Of a DNA stretch of 64,000 nucleotides, positions 1 to 10,929 are shown in pieces. The DNA is from Daphnia pulex. Taxonomy: Eukaryota > Arthropoda > Branchiopoda > Diplostraca > Daphniidae. Both the position numbers and the translations under genes were made by a program. Where the stretch lies: positions 12,107,501-12,171,500 of the forward strand of contig NC_060018.1 of assembly GCF_021134715.1 (NCBI RefSeq). The letters are read 5' to 3'. Position 1 is the first letter of the stretch. Every line of letters begins with the position of its first letter. The notes beneath the pieces were generated by a model, which ran no database searches, had not been told where the DNA came from, and worked only from the letters and a program-made list of their open reading frames with translations.

Positions 1-85
1 TTCTTCATTTCTTCTTTCGTGTCGAAGCGCCCTTATATAACCTCGTATCCACACTTCCCTTTCGCAACTGCAATCCTGTGGGATA

Positions 86-380
86 TTTCATTCACAGTTC
101 AATATCCTTGCAAGTTAATTACGTTTAGTTTGCTCAACTCATATTTTCCTATTTTTACACATAAAGTTCATTGATTGAAATTTAAAAATAACCACCCTTT
201 AGTTTAATAACTGCAAACTTAAATGCAATTCTGGTAGTTGTGTCATGGTTGGGGCTTGGTTGCGTCACGGCGATGCTATAGACATCTGGTGGTGATTTCA
301 TTCACAGTTCAATATCCTTGCAAGTTAATTACGTTTAGTTTGCTCAATTCATATTTTCCTATTTTTACACATAAAGTTCA
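86..380. repeat. Internal 85-bp direct repeats within the unit
   Basis: An 85-bp block beginning TTTCATTCACAGTTC and ending ACATAAAGTTCA occurs at 86-170 and again at 296-380, 210 bp apart, with one visible difference (CAACTC versus CAATTC). The same pair recurs at 4666-4960. In the third copy only one block is left (about 9246-9330), and exactly 210 bp are missing. The motif GACATCTGGTGGTGAT also recurs three times in this stretch. No gene is visible here. Confidence 0.9.
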
Positions 381-503
381 ATGACTAAAATCCATAAATA
401 ATAAAATGCAATTGACATCTGGTGGTGATGCTGGTTGTTGCGTCATGTTTGGGACCTCAAAGATTGCGTCATCACGGCGACGCTATAGACATCTGGTGGT
501 GAT

Positions 504-533
504 TGGCATGTTTGGGCATGTTTGGGCATGTTT
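504..533. promoter_or_regulatory. Tandem p53-family-like decamers (three in a row)
   Basis: Three adjacent decamers are present: TGGCATGTTT, GGGCATGTTT and GGGCATGTTT. The second and third fit the p53-family half-site RRRCWWGYYY perfectly, with no spacer, and the first has one mismatch. The block recurs at 5084-5113 and 9454-9483. It lies about 800 bp upstream of the receptor start. The match to the consensus is direct; function is inference, because any GGGCATGTTT minisatellite would look the same. Confidence 0.4.
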
Positions 534-535
534 AG

Positions 536-660
536 GCAGCGACTGGTATAAGCTCCTCCCCCTTGAGACATGAATAAGCTCCTCCCCCAAAATGTTCGTG
601 ACATTATCCGTGACATTGTGCGTGACATGAATAAGCTCCTCCCCCAGAAGCTTGTTCTTT
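536..660. repeat. Short minisatellite with AAGCTCCTCCCCC and CGTGACAT motifs
   Basis: The motif ATAAGCTCCTCCCCC appears three times and variants of CGTGACATTATC appear three times, giving spurious small open frames on both strands. The same stretch is present at 5116-5240 and 9486-9610. I treat it as non-coding repeat. Confidence 0.7.
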
Positions 661-1332
661 TATTATATATAGAAAAGCAAGCTTATCAGCTCGCCGCGAA
701 GGGATAGTCGTAAGCCAGTTAAAAACTGTCTTAAATGACAAATTCAGGGCCTATTGTTAGGTCGGATTGTTAGGTCGGACTTATTCACAATTCATCCTTT
801 TCGCAAGTCGCAACCGCCAGATGTCACTAGTCGTCAAGCAATTATTTTAGCAGTTTTTCATTATTTACAGTAGAACTAATTAAGTAAATGGAATTATTTT
901 TGTTCTGGTCGCACCGCATATTTTTTGTCTAATTTTTAAGACCAAAATGTCTGAAATCTGTCGTGAAACGCCCGAGCTAGGGAGCGTTACATACAGACAG
1001 ACAAAGTGACATGGTTTTTATTTTTCTGCGTATGCGATTATTAGCTTCGCCCTTAGGGCTCGCAATAAAACGACGCGAAAATAAAACGACGAATTGGACC
1101 TTGCTGTCTAGCGTCTAGTCTACTGTGTACTCTGAAGAGAACTGAAACCACACGTGGGAGTGAGATGCGCATTCAATATTGATTTGAATCTGCAATCGAT
1201 GCGAATCGCGTGCAAACATATACGTCTTAACTCAACGGTAAACAGCATCGCATGGATGTAGAAAACGAGATATAAACGAACGAGTTTAGCAAGTAAACGA
1301 GGATCTTTCAGCCAAAGAGGATCGCAAAGGAA

Positions 1333-3353
1333 ATGATCGCAACCAGAGAAATAAAATTTGCGTTTCTGGTTGTAGGTTCGGTGATTTTTATTGGAATCAC
1401 GAACGCAACTAACAGCAGCGATGTCTACTTGCGAGGCAGTTTGCAGGGAAAGGAACTACGAGTCGTTACAGGACATGTAGGCTACACATATTTGAAAAAG
1501 ATTTAAAAAATTAAATTGTAAGCTACTATATTGGTATATGCGTGAATTATTAACTTTTCAGTTTCCACCCTACATTTCCATTTTGCGGAATTCATCCGGC
1601 CACATTACTGGGTATTCACACCACATGTATAATCTTTTACTCTACTTGTCGCAGAAGCTAAAGTTCACGTAAGTATTTATTGGTTTGTTCACGAAAACCA
1701 GCATTTGTGACTGAGACCATTTTTAACACCAATAATTATAGTTACAAAATATTCCCTGCTCGTGAAAACACCTTGGGAGTTAAGAACAACGGAATTTGGA
1801 ACGGCGTTATAGGAGCCGTCGCTAATCTCGTACGAAAATAGCAAAATTATTAAAATAAGTCGATTTCAATATTCAACTTTTATTATTTCTGAAATTAATC
1901 AAACAATTTGTTTAAACAAAAAATTAATCCAGGAAGCCGATATCGGTTTATTGCCATTGACTGTCTCACTGGAGCGGTACGAAGCCATTGAATTCTGTGG
2001 ATTCGTACGCGGCGACAACACCGGCATCCTTGTCAAATATCCCGACGCCAACATTTCATTTACCAGCGCCTTCGACGTCTTTTCGATCGGAGTAATAAAC
2101 TACTACGACTATGTAGGTTATTCACAAACAAATAATATGGTAAATCACTTCGCAGATATGGATCGGAGGGATATCTTCCGGAATAGGAATCTGTGCCCTT
2201 TCTGTCATTTTTTCTTACCTGACAAAACGATTGCGCATTAACGATTGGCCGGCGATGAGTGCTGAGCATTTTTTATGGCACTTGTATGGAACCACGATTT
2301 CTCAAGGTATGAATCAAAATGATATTGTTCATTGGTGTCGATCAATCTCGCACTATATACAGCTGCTGTCAGCACAGTCAATTCTTCACTTTGTTGAAAA
2401 GGGGTATATTTTCCGTGCCGACAACCATCGCAGAAACTTCTCGTTGCGACCTGGTGTTTCGCAACTTTTGTCTTCGTCAACATTTACAACTCGACTTTGA
2501 GGTCTTACATGTCGGTGACTTATCAAAGACCCGAAATCAATTCCTTTCGCGATTTGGCTACTGCCACAAATTACAAGGCCACTGTCTTAATCGGATCTAT
2601 TCAAGACATCGATTTGCGGGTGGTGATGGAGGTTTATCTGTCTCAGTATATAATCTAAATTAACTAGCACAAATTAATTTTGGCGGTTGTAATAGCGATA
2701 CCAAAATGGTGATCTGAAAATGATCGCCGATCGAGTCAAGAAATGTGCACTGGATTGCAGGAAATTCTCCTTCGATGAACTGGCCGTTTCGGTTTTAGAG
2801 CAAGAGAACTGCGTTTCCATTTTAGTTATATAAGCTAATTTTTTATTTTATTCATATTTGTTTCTTTTATAATTCGATATTCATTTCTCGAATGCAACAG
2901 CCATTTTCAGCTGGCGTAGCTCTCCTGGGAAAGTACAATTTCCAAAGAAGTTGCCGTCTGGCTATGGCGTTCGAGTCAACTTCGTGGAAGCCCATGTACT
3001 TGGCCGTTCCTAAATCGAGTCCCTACAAAGAAGAAATCCAACGAGCGTAAGAGTATTTGATAATTATTTAATCGTGTAAGATGACATTCAGCCACTTAAA
3101 ATAATTATGGATTAAATCATTTAGATCGTTGTGGTTCTATGACACTGGACTGCGGGATCACTGGTTCGATGTCTATGAGAAACCGCCCGGACAGTGTCGA
3201 CTGGACTACAACAGCAAGGGCGTTGCGACCAAGAGATCCAGCAATCAAATCAAACTCGAACAGTTGCATCTACCATTTCTGATTCTTTTTGGTGGCTATT
3301 TAATAGCCTTCATGCAGTTTCTAAGGGAGAAATTCATCTGCCCACTTCAATAA
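1333..3353 (+). CDS. Ionotropic receptor (IR), array copy 1
   Basis: Nine exons in consistent phase: 1333-1476, 1562-1668, 1742-1829, 1933-2112, 2156-2306, 2402-2631, 2696-2824, 2901-3046 and 3125-3353. They total 467 residues. Domains in order: signal peptide (AFLVVGSVIFIGITNA); ligand-binding S1 (FPPYISILRNSSGHITGY); the ADIGLLPLTVSLERYEAIEF segment, where the arginine sits at the iGluR ligand position; M1 (GGISSGIGICALSVIFSYL); the pore and M3 region (LLVATWCFATFVFVNIYNS) followed by RSYMSVTYQRPEINSF; S2; and the last membrane helix (PFLILFGGYLIAFMQFL) with a short cytoplasmic tail. This is a short IR with little amino-terminal domain, as in divergent chemosensory IRs. AATAAA lies at 3402. 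The specific ligand cannot be told. Confidence 0.9.
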
Positions 3354-3719
3354 TAAGGTGTGATTTTTTTTAATAACTATAATCCACAAGCAACTCTGTA
3401 CAATAAAGTTCTTATTTAATCTCCTTAAATTTGGAACAAGTGTCGATCTGTAGGCCTACTGAAAGTTTAAAGCGATTACAATAGATTACAATAAAATGGT
3501 AACCAACTCATTTCATCTTCAACAAATATGAAATGTTTATCATGAAAGTGAAAGCTCAAACGGCGGAATATAATGCCAGTCATACCCGGTCACACGCGAG
3601 AATGAATGAATTAATTTGACCACCAAAATTGTTCTACGAAGTTCAAAAGTTAGGACAGACAACAAATGTTTATAGGAGGTCCGCATCGGATGAAACTTTA
3701 TACTTAATTAAATTAATAT

Positions 3720-3745
3720 GGTCCTGTGGCCCAATGGATAAGGCG
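3720..3745 (+). other. 5' fragment of tRNA-Arg (copy 1)
   Basis: The 26 bases from GGTCCTGTGGCCC to GGATAAGGCG match the acceptor strand and D arm of a eukaryotic tRNA-Arg, including an A-box-like TGGCCCAATGG. The homology stops before the anticodon arm, so it is not a working tRNA gene. The same fragment lies at 8300-8325. It sits in the 3' intergenic stretch between the receptor and the minus-strand gene. Confidence 0.6.
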
Positions 3746-3929
3746 CAACAATCGATCCCACATTTATTTCCGTTTTTTTTTTCTTTTATCAACAACAGGC
3801 TGTACTGAAATATCGTGTATTCATGCGAAAACAAGCACTACATCACCTCCAAGAATAATTATGCCGTTCGTTAGCCGAAGCCATTTGAACCACCTCGTAT
3901 AATGCCATATCAACAAAAGTCACTTTAAC

Positions 3930-4634
3930 TCACTTATTCGCTATTGAAACGAGATGGTTTAATTTTTGTACGAACTGTTGGCTGTTGTTAGTCAATAACG
4001 AGTAAGGCTTGTCTAAAAAATCTTCTTTGGTGAGGATCCTTATCAACTGCGCAATACTTAGCCGAACCTTTTTAGTGCACTGAAGGTGCAAATCCTTTGC
4101 GTCACATCTGGGAACACCTGAGAGTTTGTTCAGTACAAATGTTTCGTTGCTGGATAACTGGACGACAACGCCTTTGACTTGACGTTCGGCGGAAACGTAG
4201 TAGTATCTTCTTCCATCCAATATTTTGAAAACATTAAATGCGGGATGCATTATTTTTCTAGTTGATGTAGTATGGTAGGTTTTAAATTCAACTACATTGG
4301 CTTGAGGGGCAAGAAGACCAGAACATAAGTGCTGGAACAAACGCCTTGGTTCAATACAAAGTTCACCTTCTTCCGGAATACAAAATTCTCTTTCTTCATA
4401 CGTTTTCCATCTCAAACAGTTGTACAGAAAGATTTTTTTCGTGTTGGTTTCATTATTGGCCAAAATTTTCATTTCCGCTCTTGCTTTTGCTCTTGCTTCG
4501 TCTTCGTGAGTCAACATATACATCCTTTCGGCGTAACGTTCCCTATCAGCACTCAATCTCGATTCCCTCGCTTCCAGCACTTCTTCATTTCTTCTTTCGT
4601 GTCGAAGCGCCCTTATATAACCTCGTATCCACAC
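3930..4634 (-). CDS. Unrecognised protein, possible degenerate LRAT-like fold (copy 1)
   Basis: An open frame of about 234 codons ends with TGA at 3930. It has no ATG at its upstream edge: the frame opens after a plausible acceptor (ATCCCACAG or TTGCAG near 4650), so a 5' exon probably lies upstream. The N-terminal part is a charged, helical, likely coiled-coil stretch (RALRHERRNEEVLEARESRL, then EDEARAKARAEMKIL). The C-terminal part has FNVFKILDGRRYYYVSAE and FLDKPYSLLTNNSQQFVQ. That last motif resembles the NC-x-x-FV end of LRAT/NlpC-type domains, but with serine where the cysteine would be. The resemblance is weak, and if correct the protein is probably not catalytic. The gene is convergent with the receptor and its protein is identical in both units. 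Confidence 0.55.
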   Translation of the reverse strand: MWIRGYIRALRHERRNEEVLEARESRLSADRERYAERMYMLTHEDEARAKARAEMKILANNETNTKKIFLYNCLRWKTYEEREFCIPEEGELCIEPRRLFQHLCSGLLAPQANVVEFKTYHTTSTRKIMHPAFNVFKILDGRRYYYVSAERQVKGVVVQLSSNETFVLNKLSGVPRCDAKDLHLQCTKKVRLSIAQLIRILTKEDFLDKPYSLLTNNSQQFVQKLNHLVSIANK

Positions 4635-5912
4635 TTCCCTTTCGCAACTGCAATCCTGTGGGATATTTCATTCACAGTTCAATATCCTTGCAAGTTAATT
4701 ACGTTTAGTTTGCTCAACTCATATTTTCCTATTTTTACACATAAAGTTCATTGATTGAAATTTAAAAATAACCACCCTTTAGTTTAATAACTGCAAACTT
4801 AAATGCAATTCTGGTAGTTGTGTCATGGTTGGGGCTTGGTTGCGTCACGGCGATGCTATAGACATCTGGTGGTGATTTCATTCACAGTTCAATATCCTTG
4901 CAAGTTAATTACGTTTAGTTTGCTCAATTCATATTTTCCTATTTTTACACATAAAGTTCAATGACTAAAATCCATAAATAATAAAATGCAATTGACATCT
5001 GGTGGTGATGCTGGTTGTTGCGTCATGTTTGGGACCTCAAAGATTGCGTCATCACGGCGACGCTATAGACATCTGGTGGTGATTGGCATGTTTGGGCATG
5101 TTTGGGCATGTTTAGGCAGCGACTGGTATAAGCTCCTCCCCCTTGAGACATGAATAAGCTCCTCCCCCAAAATGTTCGTGACATTATCCGTGACATTGTG
5201 CGTGACATGAATAAGCTCCTCCCCCAAAAGCTTGTTCTTTTATTATATATAGAAAAGCAAGCTTATCAGCTCGCCGCGAAGGGATAGTCGTAAGCCAGTT
5301 AAAAACTGTCTTAAATGACAAATTCAGGGCCTATTGTTAGGTCGGATTGTTAGGTCGGACTTATTCACAATTCATCCTTTTCGCAAGTCGCAACCGCCAG
5401 ATGTCACTAGTCGTCAAGCAATTATTTTAGCAGTTTTTCATTATTTACAGTAGAACTAATTAAGTAAATGGAATTATTTTTGTTCTGGTCGCACCGCATA
5501 TTTTTTGTCTAATTTTTAAGACCAAAATGTCTGAAATCTGTCGTGAAACGCCCGAGCTAGGGAGCGTTACATACAGACAGACAAAGTGACATGGTTTTTA
5601 TTTTTCTGCGTATGCGATTATTAGCTTCGCCCTTAGGGCTCGCAATAAAACGACGCGAAAATAAAACGACGAATTGGACCTTGCTGTCTAGCGTCTAGTC
5701 TACTGTGTACTCTGAAGAGAACTGAAACCACACGTGGGAGTGAGATGCGCATTCAATATTGATTTGAATCTGCAATCGATGCGAATCGCGTGCAAACATA
5801 TACGTCTTAACTCAACGGTAAACAGCATCGCATGGATGTAGAAAACGAGATATAAACGAACGAGTTTAGCAAGTAAACGAGGATCTTTCAGCCAAAGAGG
5901 ATCGCAAAGGAA

Positions 5913-7933
5913 ATGATCGCAACCAGAGAAATAAAATTTGCGTTTCTGGTTGTAGGTTCGGTGATTTTTATTGGAATCACGAACGCAACTAACAGCAGCG
6001 ATGTCTACTTGCGAGGCAGTTTGCAGGGAAAGGAACTACGAGTCGTTACAGGACATGTAGGCTACACATATTTGAAAAAGATTTAAAAAATTAAATTGTA
6101 AGCTACTATATTGGTATATGCGTGAATTATTAACTTTTCAGTTTCCACCCTACATTTCCATTTTGCGGAATTCATCCGGCCACATTACTGGGTATTCACA
6201 CCACATGTATCATCTTTTACTCTACTTGTCGCAGAAGCTAAAGTTCACGTAAGTATTTATTGGTTTGTTCACGAAAACCAGCATTTGTGACTGAGACCAT
6301 TTTTAACACCAATAATTATAGTTACAAAATATTCCCTGCTCGTGAAAACACCTTGGGAGTTAAGAACAACGGAATTTGGAACGGCGTTATAGGAGCCGTC
6401 GCTAATCTCGTACGAAAATAGCAAAATTATTAAAATAAGTCGATTTCAATATTCAACTTTTATTATTTCTGAAATTAATCAAACAATTTGTTTAAACAAA
6501 AAATTAATCCAGGAAGCCGATATCGGTTTATTGCCATTGACTGTCTCACTGGAGCGGTACGAAGCCATTGAATTCTGTGGATTCGTACGCGGCGACAACA
6601 CCGGCATCCTTGTCAAATATCCCGACGCCAACATTTCATTTACCAGCGCCTTCGACGTCTTTTCGATCGGAGTAATAAACTACTACGACTATGTAGGTTA
6701 TTCACAAACAAATAATATGGTAAATCACTTCGCAGATATGGATCGGAGGGATATCTTCCGGAATAGGAATCTGTGCCCTTTCTGTCATTTTTTCTTACCT
6801 GACAAAACGATTGCGCATTAACGATTGGCCGGCGATGAGTGCTGAGCATTTTTTATGGCACTTGTATGGAACCACGATTTCTCAAGGTATGAATCAAAAT
6901 GATATTGTTCATTGGTGTCGATCAATCTCGCACTATATACAGCTGCTGTCAGCACAGTCAATTCTTCACTTTGTTGAAAAGGGGTATATTTTCCGTGCCG
7001 ACAACCATCGCAGAAACTTCTCGTTGCGACCTGGTGTTTCGCAACTTTTGTCTTCGTCAACATTTACAACTCGACTTTGAGGTCTTACATGTCGGTGACT
7101 TATCAAAGACCCGAAATCAATTCCTTTCGCGATTTGGCTACTGCCACAAATTACAAGGCCACTGTCTTAATCGGATCTATTCAAGACATCGATTTGCGGG
7201 TGGTGATGGAGGTTTATCTGTCTCAGTATATAATCTAAATTAACTAGCACAAATTAATTTTGGCGGTTGTAATAGCGATACCAAAATGGTGATCTGAAAA
7301 TGATCGCCGATCGAGTCAAGAAATGTGCACTGGATTGCAGGAAATTCTCCTTCGATGAACTGGCCGTTTCGGTTTTAGAGCAAGAGAACTGCGTTTCCAT
7401 TTTAGTTATATAAGCTAATTTTTTATCTTATTCATATTTGTTTCTTTTATAATTCGATATTCATTTCTCGAATGCAACAGCCATTTTCAGCTGGCGTAGC
7501 TCTCCTGGGAAAGTACAATTTCCAAAGAAGTTGCCGTCTGGCTATGGCGTTCGAGTCAACTTCGTGGAAGCCCATGTACTTGGCCGTTCCTAAATCGAGT
7601 CCCTACAAAGAAGAAATCCAACGAGCGTAAGAGTATTTGATAATTATTTAATCGTGTAAGATGATATTCAGCCACTTAAAATAATTATGGATTAAATCAT
7701 TTAGATCGTTGTGGTTCTATGACACTGGACTGCGGGATCACTGGTTCGATGTCTATGAGAAACCGCCCGGACAGTGTCGACTGGACTACAACAGCAAGGG
7801 CGTTGCGACCAAGAGATCCAGCAATCAAATCAAACTCGAACAGTTGCATCTACCATTTCTGATTCTTTTTGGTGGCTATTTAATAGCCTTCATGCAGTTT
7901 CTAAGGGAGAAATTCATCTGCCCACTTCAATAA
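5913..7933 (+). CDS. Ionotropic receptor (IR), array copy 2
   Basis: This is the same nine-exon gene shifted by exactly 4,580 bp (last exon 7705-7933), with all splice sites conserved and an intact 467-residue frame. The one coding change I can see is Asn to His in the S1 lobe (MYNLLL in copy 1, MYHLLL here, base 6211). Intronic differences occur near 7427 and 7665. As both copies keep open frames, both may be expressed, and dosage rather than new specificity is the likely effect. AATAAA lies at 7982. Confidence 0.9.
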
Positions 7934-8299
7934 TAAGGTGTGATTTTTTTTAATAACTATAATCCACAAGCAACTCTGTACAATAAAGTTCTTATTTAAT
8001 CTCCTTAAATTTGGAACAAGTGTCGATCTGTAGGCCTACTGAAAGTTTAAAGCGATTACAATAGATTACAATAAAATGGAAACCACCTCATTTCATCTTC
8101 AACAAATATGAAATGTTTATCATGAAAGTGAAAGCTCAAACGGCGGAATATAATGCCAGTCATACCCGGTCACACGCGAGAATGAATGAATTAATTTGAC
8201 CACCAAAATTGTTCTACGAAGTTCAAAAGTTAGGACAGACAACAAATGTTTATAGGAGGTCCGCATCGGATGAAACTTTATACTTAATTAAATTAATAT

Positions 8300-8325
8300 G
8301 GTCCTGTGGCCCAATGGATAAGGCG
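8300..8325 (+). other. 5' fragment of tRNA-Arg (copy 2)
   Basis: This is an identical 26-nt copy of the fragment at 3720-3745, carried by the tandem duplication. Confidence 0.6.
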
Positions 8326-8509
8326 CAACAATCGATCCCACATTTATTTCCGTTTTTTTTTTCTTTTATCAACAACAGGCTGTACTGAAATATCGTGTAT
8401 TCATGCGAAAACAAGCACTACATCACCTCCAAGAATAATTATGCCGTTCGTTAGCCGAAGCCATTTGAACCACCTCGTATAATGCCATATCAACAAAAGT
8501 CACTTTAAC

Positions 8510-9214
8510 TCACTTATTCGCTATTGAAACGAGATGGTTTAATTTTTGTACGAACTGTTGGCTGTTGTTAGTCAATAACGAGTAAGGCTTGTCTAAAAAA
8601 TCTTCTTTGGTGAGGATCCTTATCAACTGCGCAATACTTAGCCGAACCTTTTTAGTGCACTGAAGGTGCAAATCCTTTGCGTCACATCTGGGAACACCTG
8701 AGAGTTTGTTCAGTACAAATGTTTCGTTGCTGGATAACTGGACGACAACGCCTTTGACTTGACGTTCGGCGGAAACGTAGTAGTATCTTCTTCCATCCAA
8801 TATTTTGAAAACATTAAATGCGGGATGCATTATTTTTCTAGTTGATGTAGTATGGTAGGTTTTAAATTCAACTACATTGGCTTGAGGGGCAAGAAGACCA
8901 GAACATAAGTGCTGGAACAAACGCCTTGGTTCAATACAAAGTTCACCTTCTTCCGGAATACAAAATTCTCTTTCTTCATACGTTTTCCATCTCAAACAGT
9001 TGTACAGAAAGATTTTTTTCGTGTTGGTTTCATTATTGGCCAAAATTTTCATTTCCGCTCTTGCTTTTGCTCTTGCTTCGTCTTCGTGAGTCAACATATA
9101 CATCCTTTCGGCGTAACGTTCCCTATCAGCACTCAATCTCGATTCCCTCGCTTCCAGCACTTCTTCATTTCTTCTTTCGTGTCGAAGCGCCCTTATATAA
9201 CCTCGTATCCACAC
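8510..9214 (-). CDS. Unrecognised protein, possible degenerate LRAT-like fold (copy 2)
   Basis: The protein is identical to that of the minus-strand gene at 3930-4634, with the same missing start and the same plausible upstream acceptor. The DNA upstream of this copy lacks the 210-bp internal segment, so if a 5' exon or promoter lies there, this copy differs from the first in regulation. Confidence 0.55.
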   Translation of the reverse strand: MWIRGYIRALRHERRNEEVLEARESRLSADRERYAERMYMLTHEDEARAKARAEMKILANNETNTKKIFLYNCLRWKTYEEREFCIPEEGELCIEPRRLFQHLCSGLLAPQANVVEFKTYHTTSTRKIMHPAFNVFKILDGRRYYYVSAERQVKGVVVQLSSNETFVLNKLSGVPRCDAKDLHLQCTKKVRLSIAQLIRILTKEDFLDKPYSLLTNNSQQFVQKLNHLVSIANK

Positions 9215-10010
9215 TTCCCTTTCGCAACTGCAATCCTGTGGGATATTTCATTCACAGTTCAATATCCTTGCAAGTTAATTACGTTTAGTTTGCTCAACTC
9301 ATATTTTCCTATTTTTACACATAAAGTTCAATGACTAAAATCCATAAATAATAAAATGCAATTGACATCTGGTGGTGATGCTGGTTGTTGCGTCATGTTT
9401 GGGACCTCAAAGATTGCGTCATCACGGCGACGCTATAGACATCTGGTGGTGATTGGCATGTTTGGGCATGTTTGGGCATGTTTAGGCAGCGACTGGTATA
9501 AGCTCCTCCCCCTTGAGACATGAATAAGCTCCTCCCCCAAAATGTTCGTGACATTATCCGTGACATTGTGCGTGACATGAATAAGCTCCTCCCCCAAAAG
9601 CTTGTTCTTTTATTATATATAGAATATAGAAAAGCAAGCTTATCAGCTCGCCGCGAAGGGATAGTCGTAAGCCAGTTAAAAACTGTCTTAAATGACAAAT
9701 TCAGGGCCTATTGTTAGGTCGGACTTATTCACAATTCATCCTTTTCGCAAGTCGCAACCGCCAGATGTCACTAGTCGTCAAGCGATTATTTTAGCAGTTT
9801 TTCATTATTTACAGGAGAACTAATTAAGTAAATGGAATTATTTTTGTTCTGGTCGCACCGCATATTTTTTGTCTAATTTTTAAGACCAAAATGTCTGAAA
9901 TCTGTCGTGAAACGCCCGAGCTAGGGAGCGTTACATACAGACAGACAAAGTGACATGGTTTTTATTTTTCTGCGTATGCGATTATTAGCTTCGCCCTTAG
10001 GGCTCGCAAC

Positions 10011-10929
10011 GATGTGATGGTAATTATAATTATCCATATTTCAATTTTCTAGCTGTTGAATTAATCAGTGAGCTGATCGCGAGACCCCATGTTCTATTTG
10101 CAGAGTTTGACTTAAATATGTTGCTATTAATGACGAGCGATAAAGAAATATTACCTTATATACGAAGTAATTTTTTCCGCGGCAAACTCAAATCCGCTTA
10201 ACCCCTATAAAATGAAAATTCTTCCAGGTATACCAGTTATTAAATTACCCAGGGTTCCCCAAGCTTCGATGTTAATTATTTTGCTATAACCGCACAGCAC
10301 GAAGTTTTTGAACAAATTTCCATCTATTGTATTTTCGATGAAGTAATAAGAAAAGCAATTATATTTGGCACGTGAATGCGCTGCACAAAAATTTGCTTGG
10401 CTGTATTAGCAATTTAGTATTTCGTATATGAAAAGAGCGTTTCGCAATCTTGATGCACATAATAACGAGTTTTCCAATGTCAAACAGGGTTAAATGAAAA
10501 TGTACTAATTCGAGGCAATTTATACCAGCCACAAGAAAAATAAGTTTACCTGGAACCGCCTGGAACACTATAATAAAACAGGAATTTCGAGGGTTAATTC
10601 ATAATCTCTAAAATAATTGACCAAAATCAAAGATAACTTGAGAAAACGCTGGATATAGCCTATCGACATATAATTTAAGAGTTAACAGGACTGCTATGAC
10701 GTACTGGAAATTTCATATTATATTCTTTTGGTTATGTGCGTGTCTGGAAATGAAAATGTCCTACGGCCACCAGTCAAGAATTGATCAATGATTCAATGGT
10801 AATAGCCAAGAGAGCTACATTTTTGCATTGACGTAGCCTGCCACATAGAAAATGAATTCCACTCGATTAGATATTCTTTTTTTTTTCTTTTTCATGACGT
10901 TGGTAAAATAGAAAACAAAGGAGATTTAT
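10011..10929. other. Intergenic, AT-rich, no gene seen
   Basis: This is unique sequence between the end of the receptor array and the 3' end of the Frizzled-domain gene. I see no convincing exon, RNA gene or repeat. Confidence 0.6.

Larger units (their letters stand above)
1..10010. repeat. Tandem array, 4,580-bp unit (2 full copies plus truncated third)
   Basis: Base 1 onward matches base 4581 onward and base 9161 onward, so the unit is 4,580 bp. By eye I counted only about six substitutions between the two full units (for example near 647/5227, 1631/6211, 2847/7427, 3085/7665 and 3500/8080), which implies a very recent duplication. The third copy follows the unit from 9161 to about 10010, then leaves it abruptly after the shared TTAGGGCTCGCAA. 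The left edge of the window already lies inside a unit, so the real copy number is unknown. Each unit has one receptor gene (+) and one unrecognised gene (-), convergent. Unequal crossing-over is the likely mechanism, by inference. Confidence 0.95.

Noticed and set aside
443-628. 61-codon minus-strand frame repeated in each array unit (also 5023-5208, and extended in 9393-9698)
   Set aside because: Made entirely of short tandem DNA repeats (CGTGACAT and AAGCTCC units); low-complexity product and no splice context.
4329-4754. Plus-strand frames of 141 and 120 codons antisense to the minus gene (and at 8909-9334)
   Set aside because: Phe/Ser/Leu-rich shadow of the charged helical minus-strand protein; no independent evidence.
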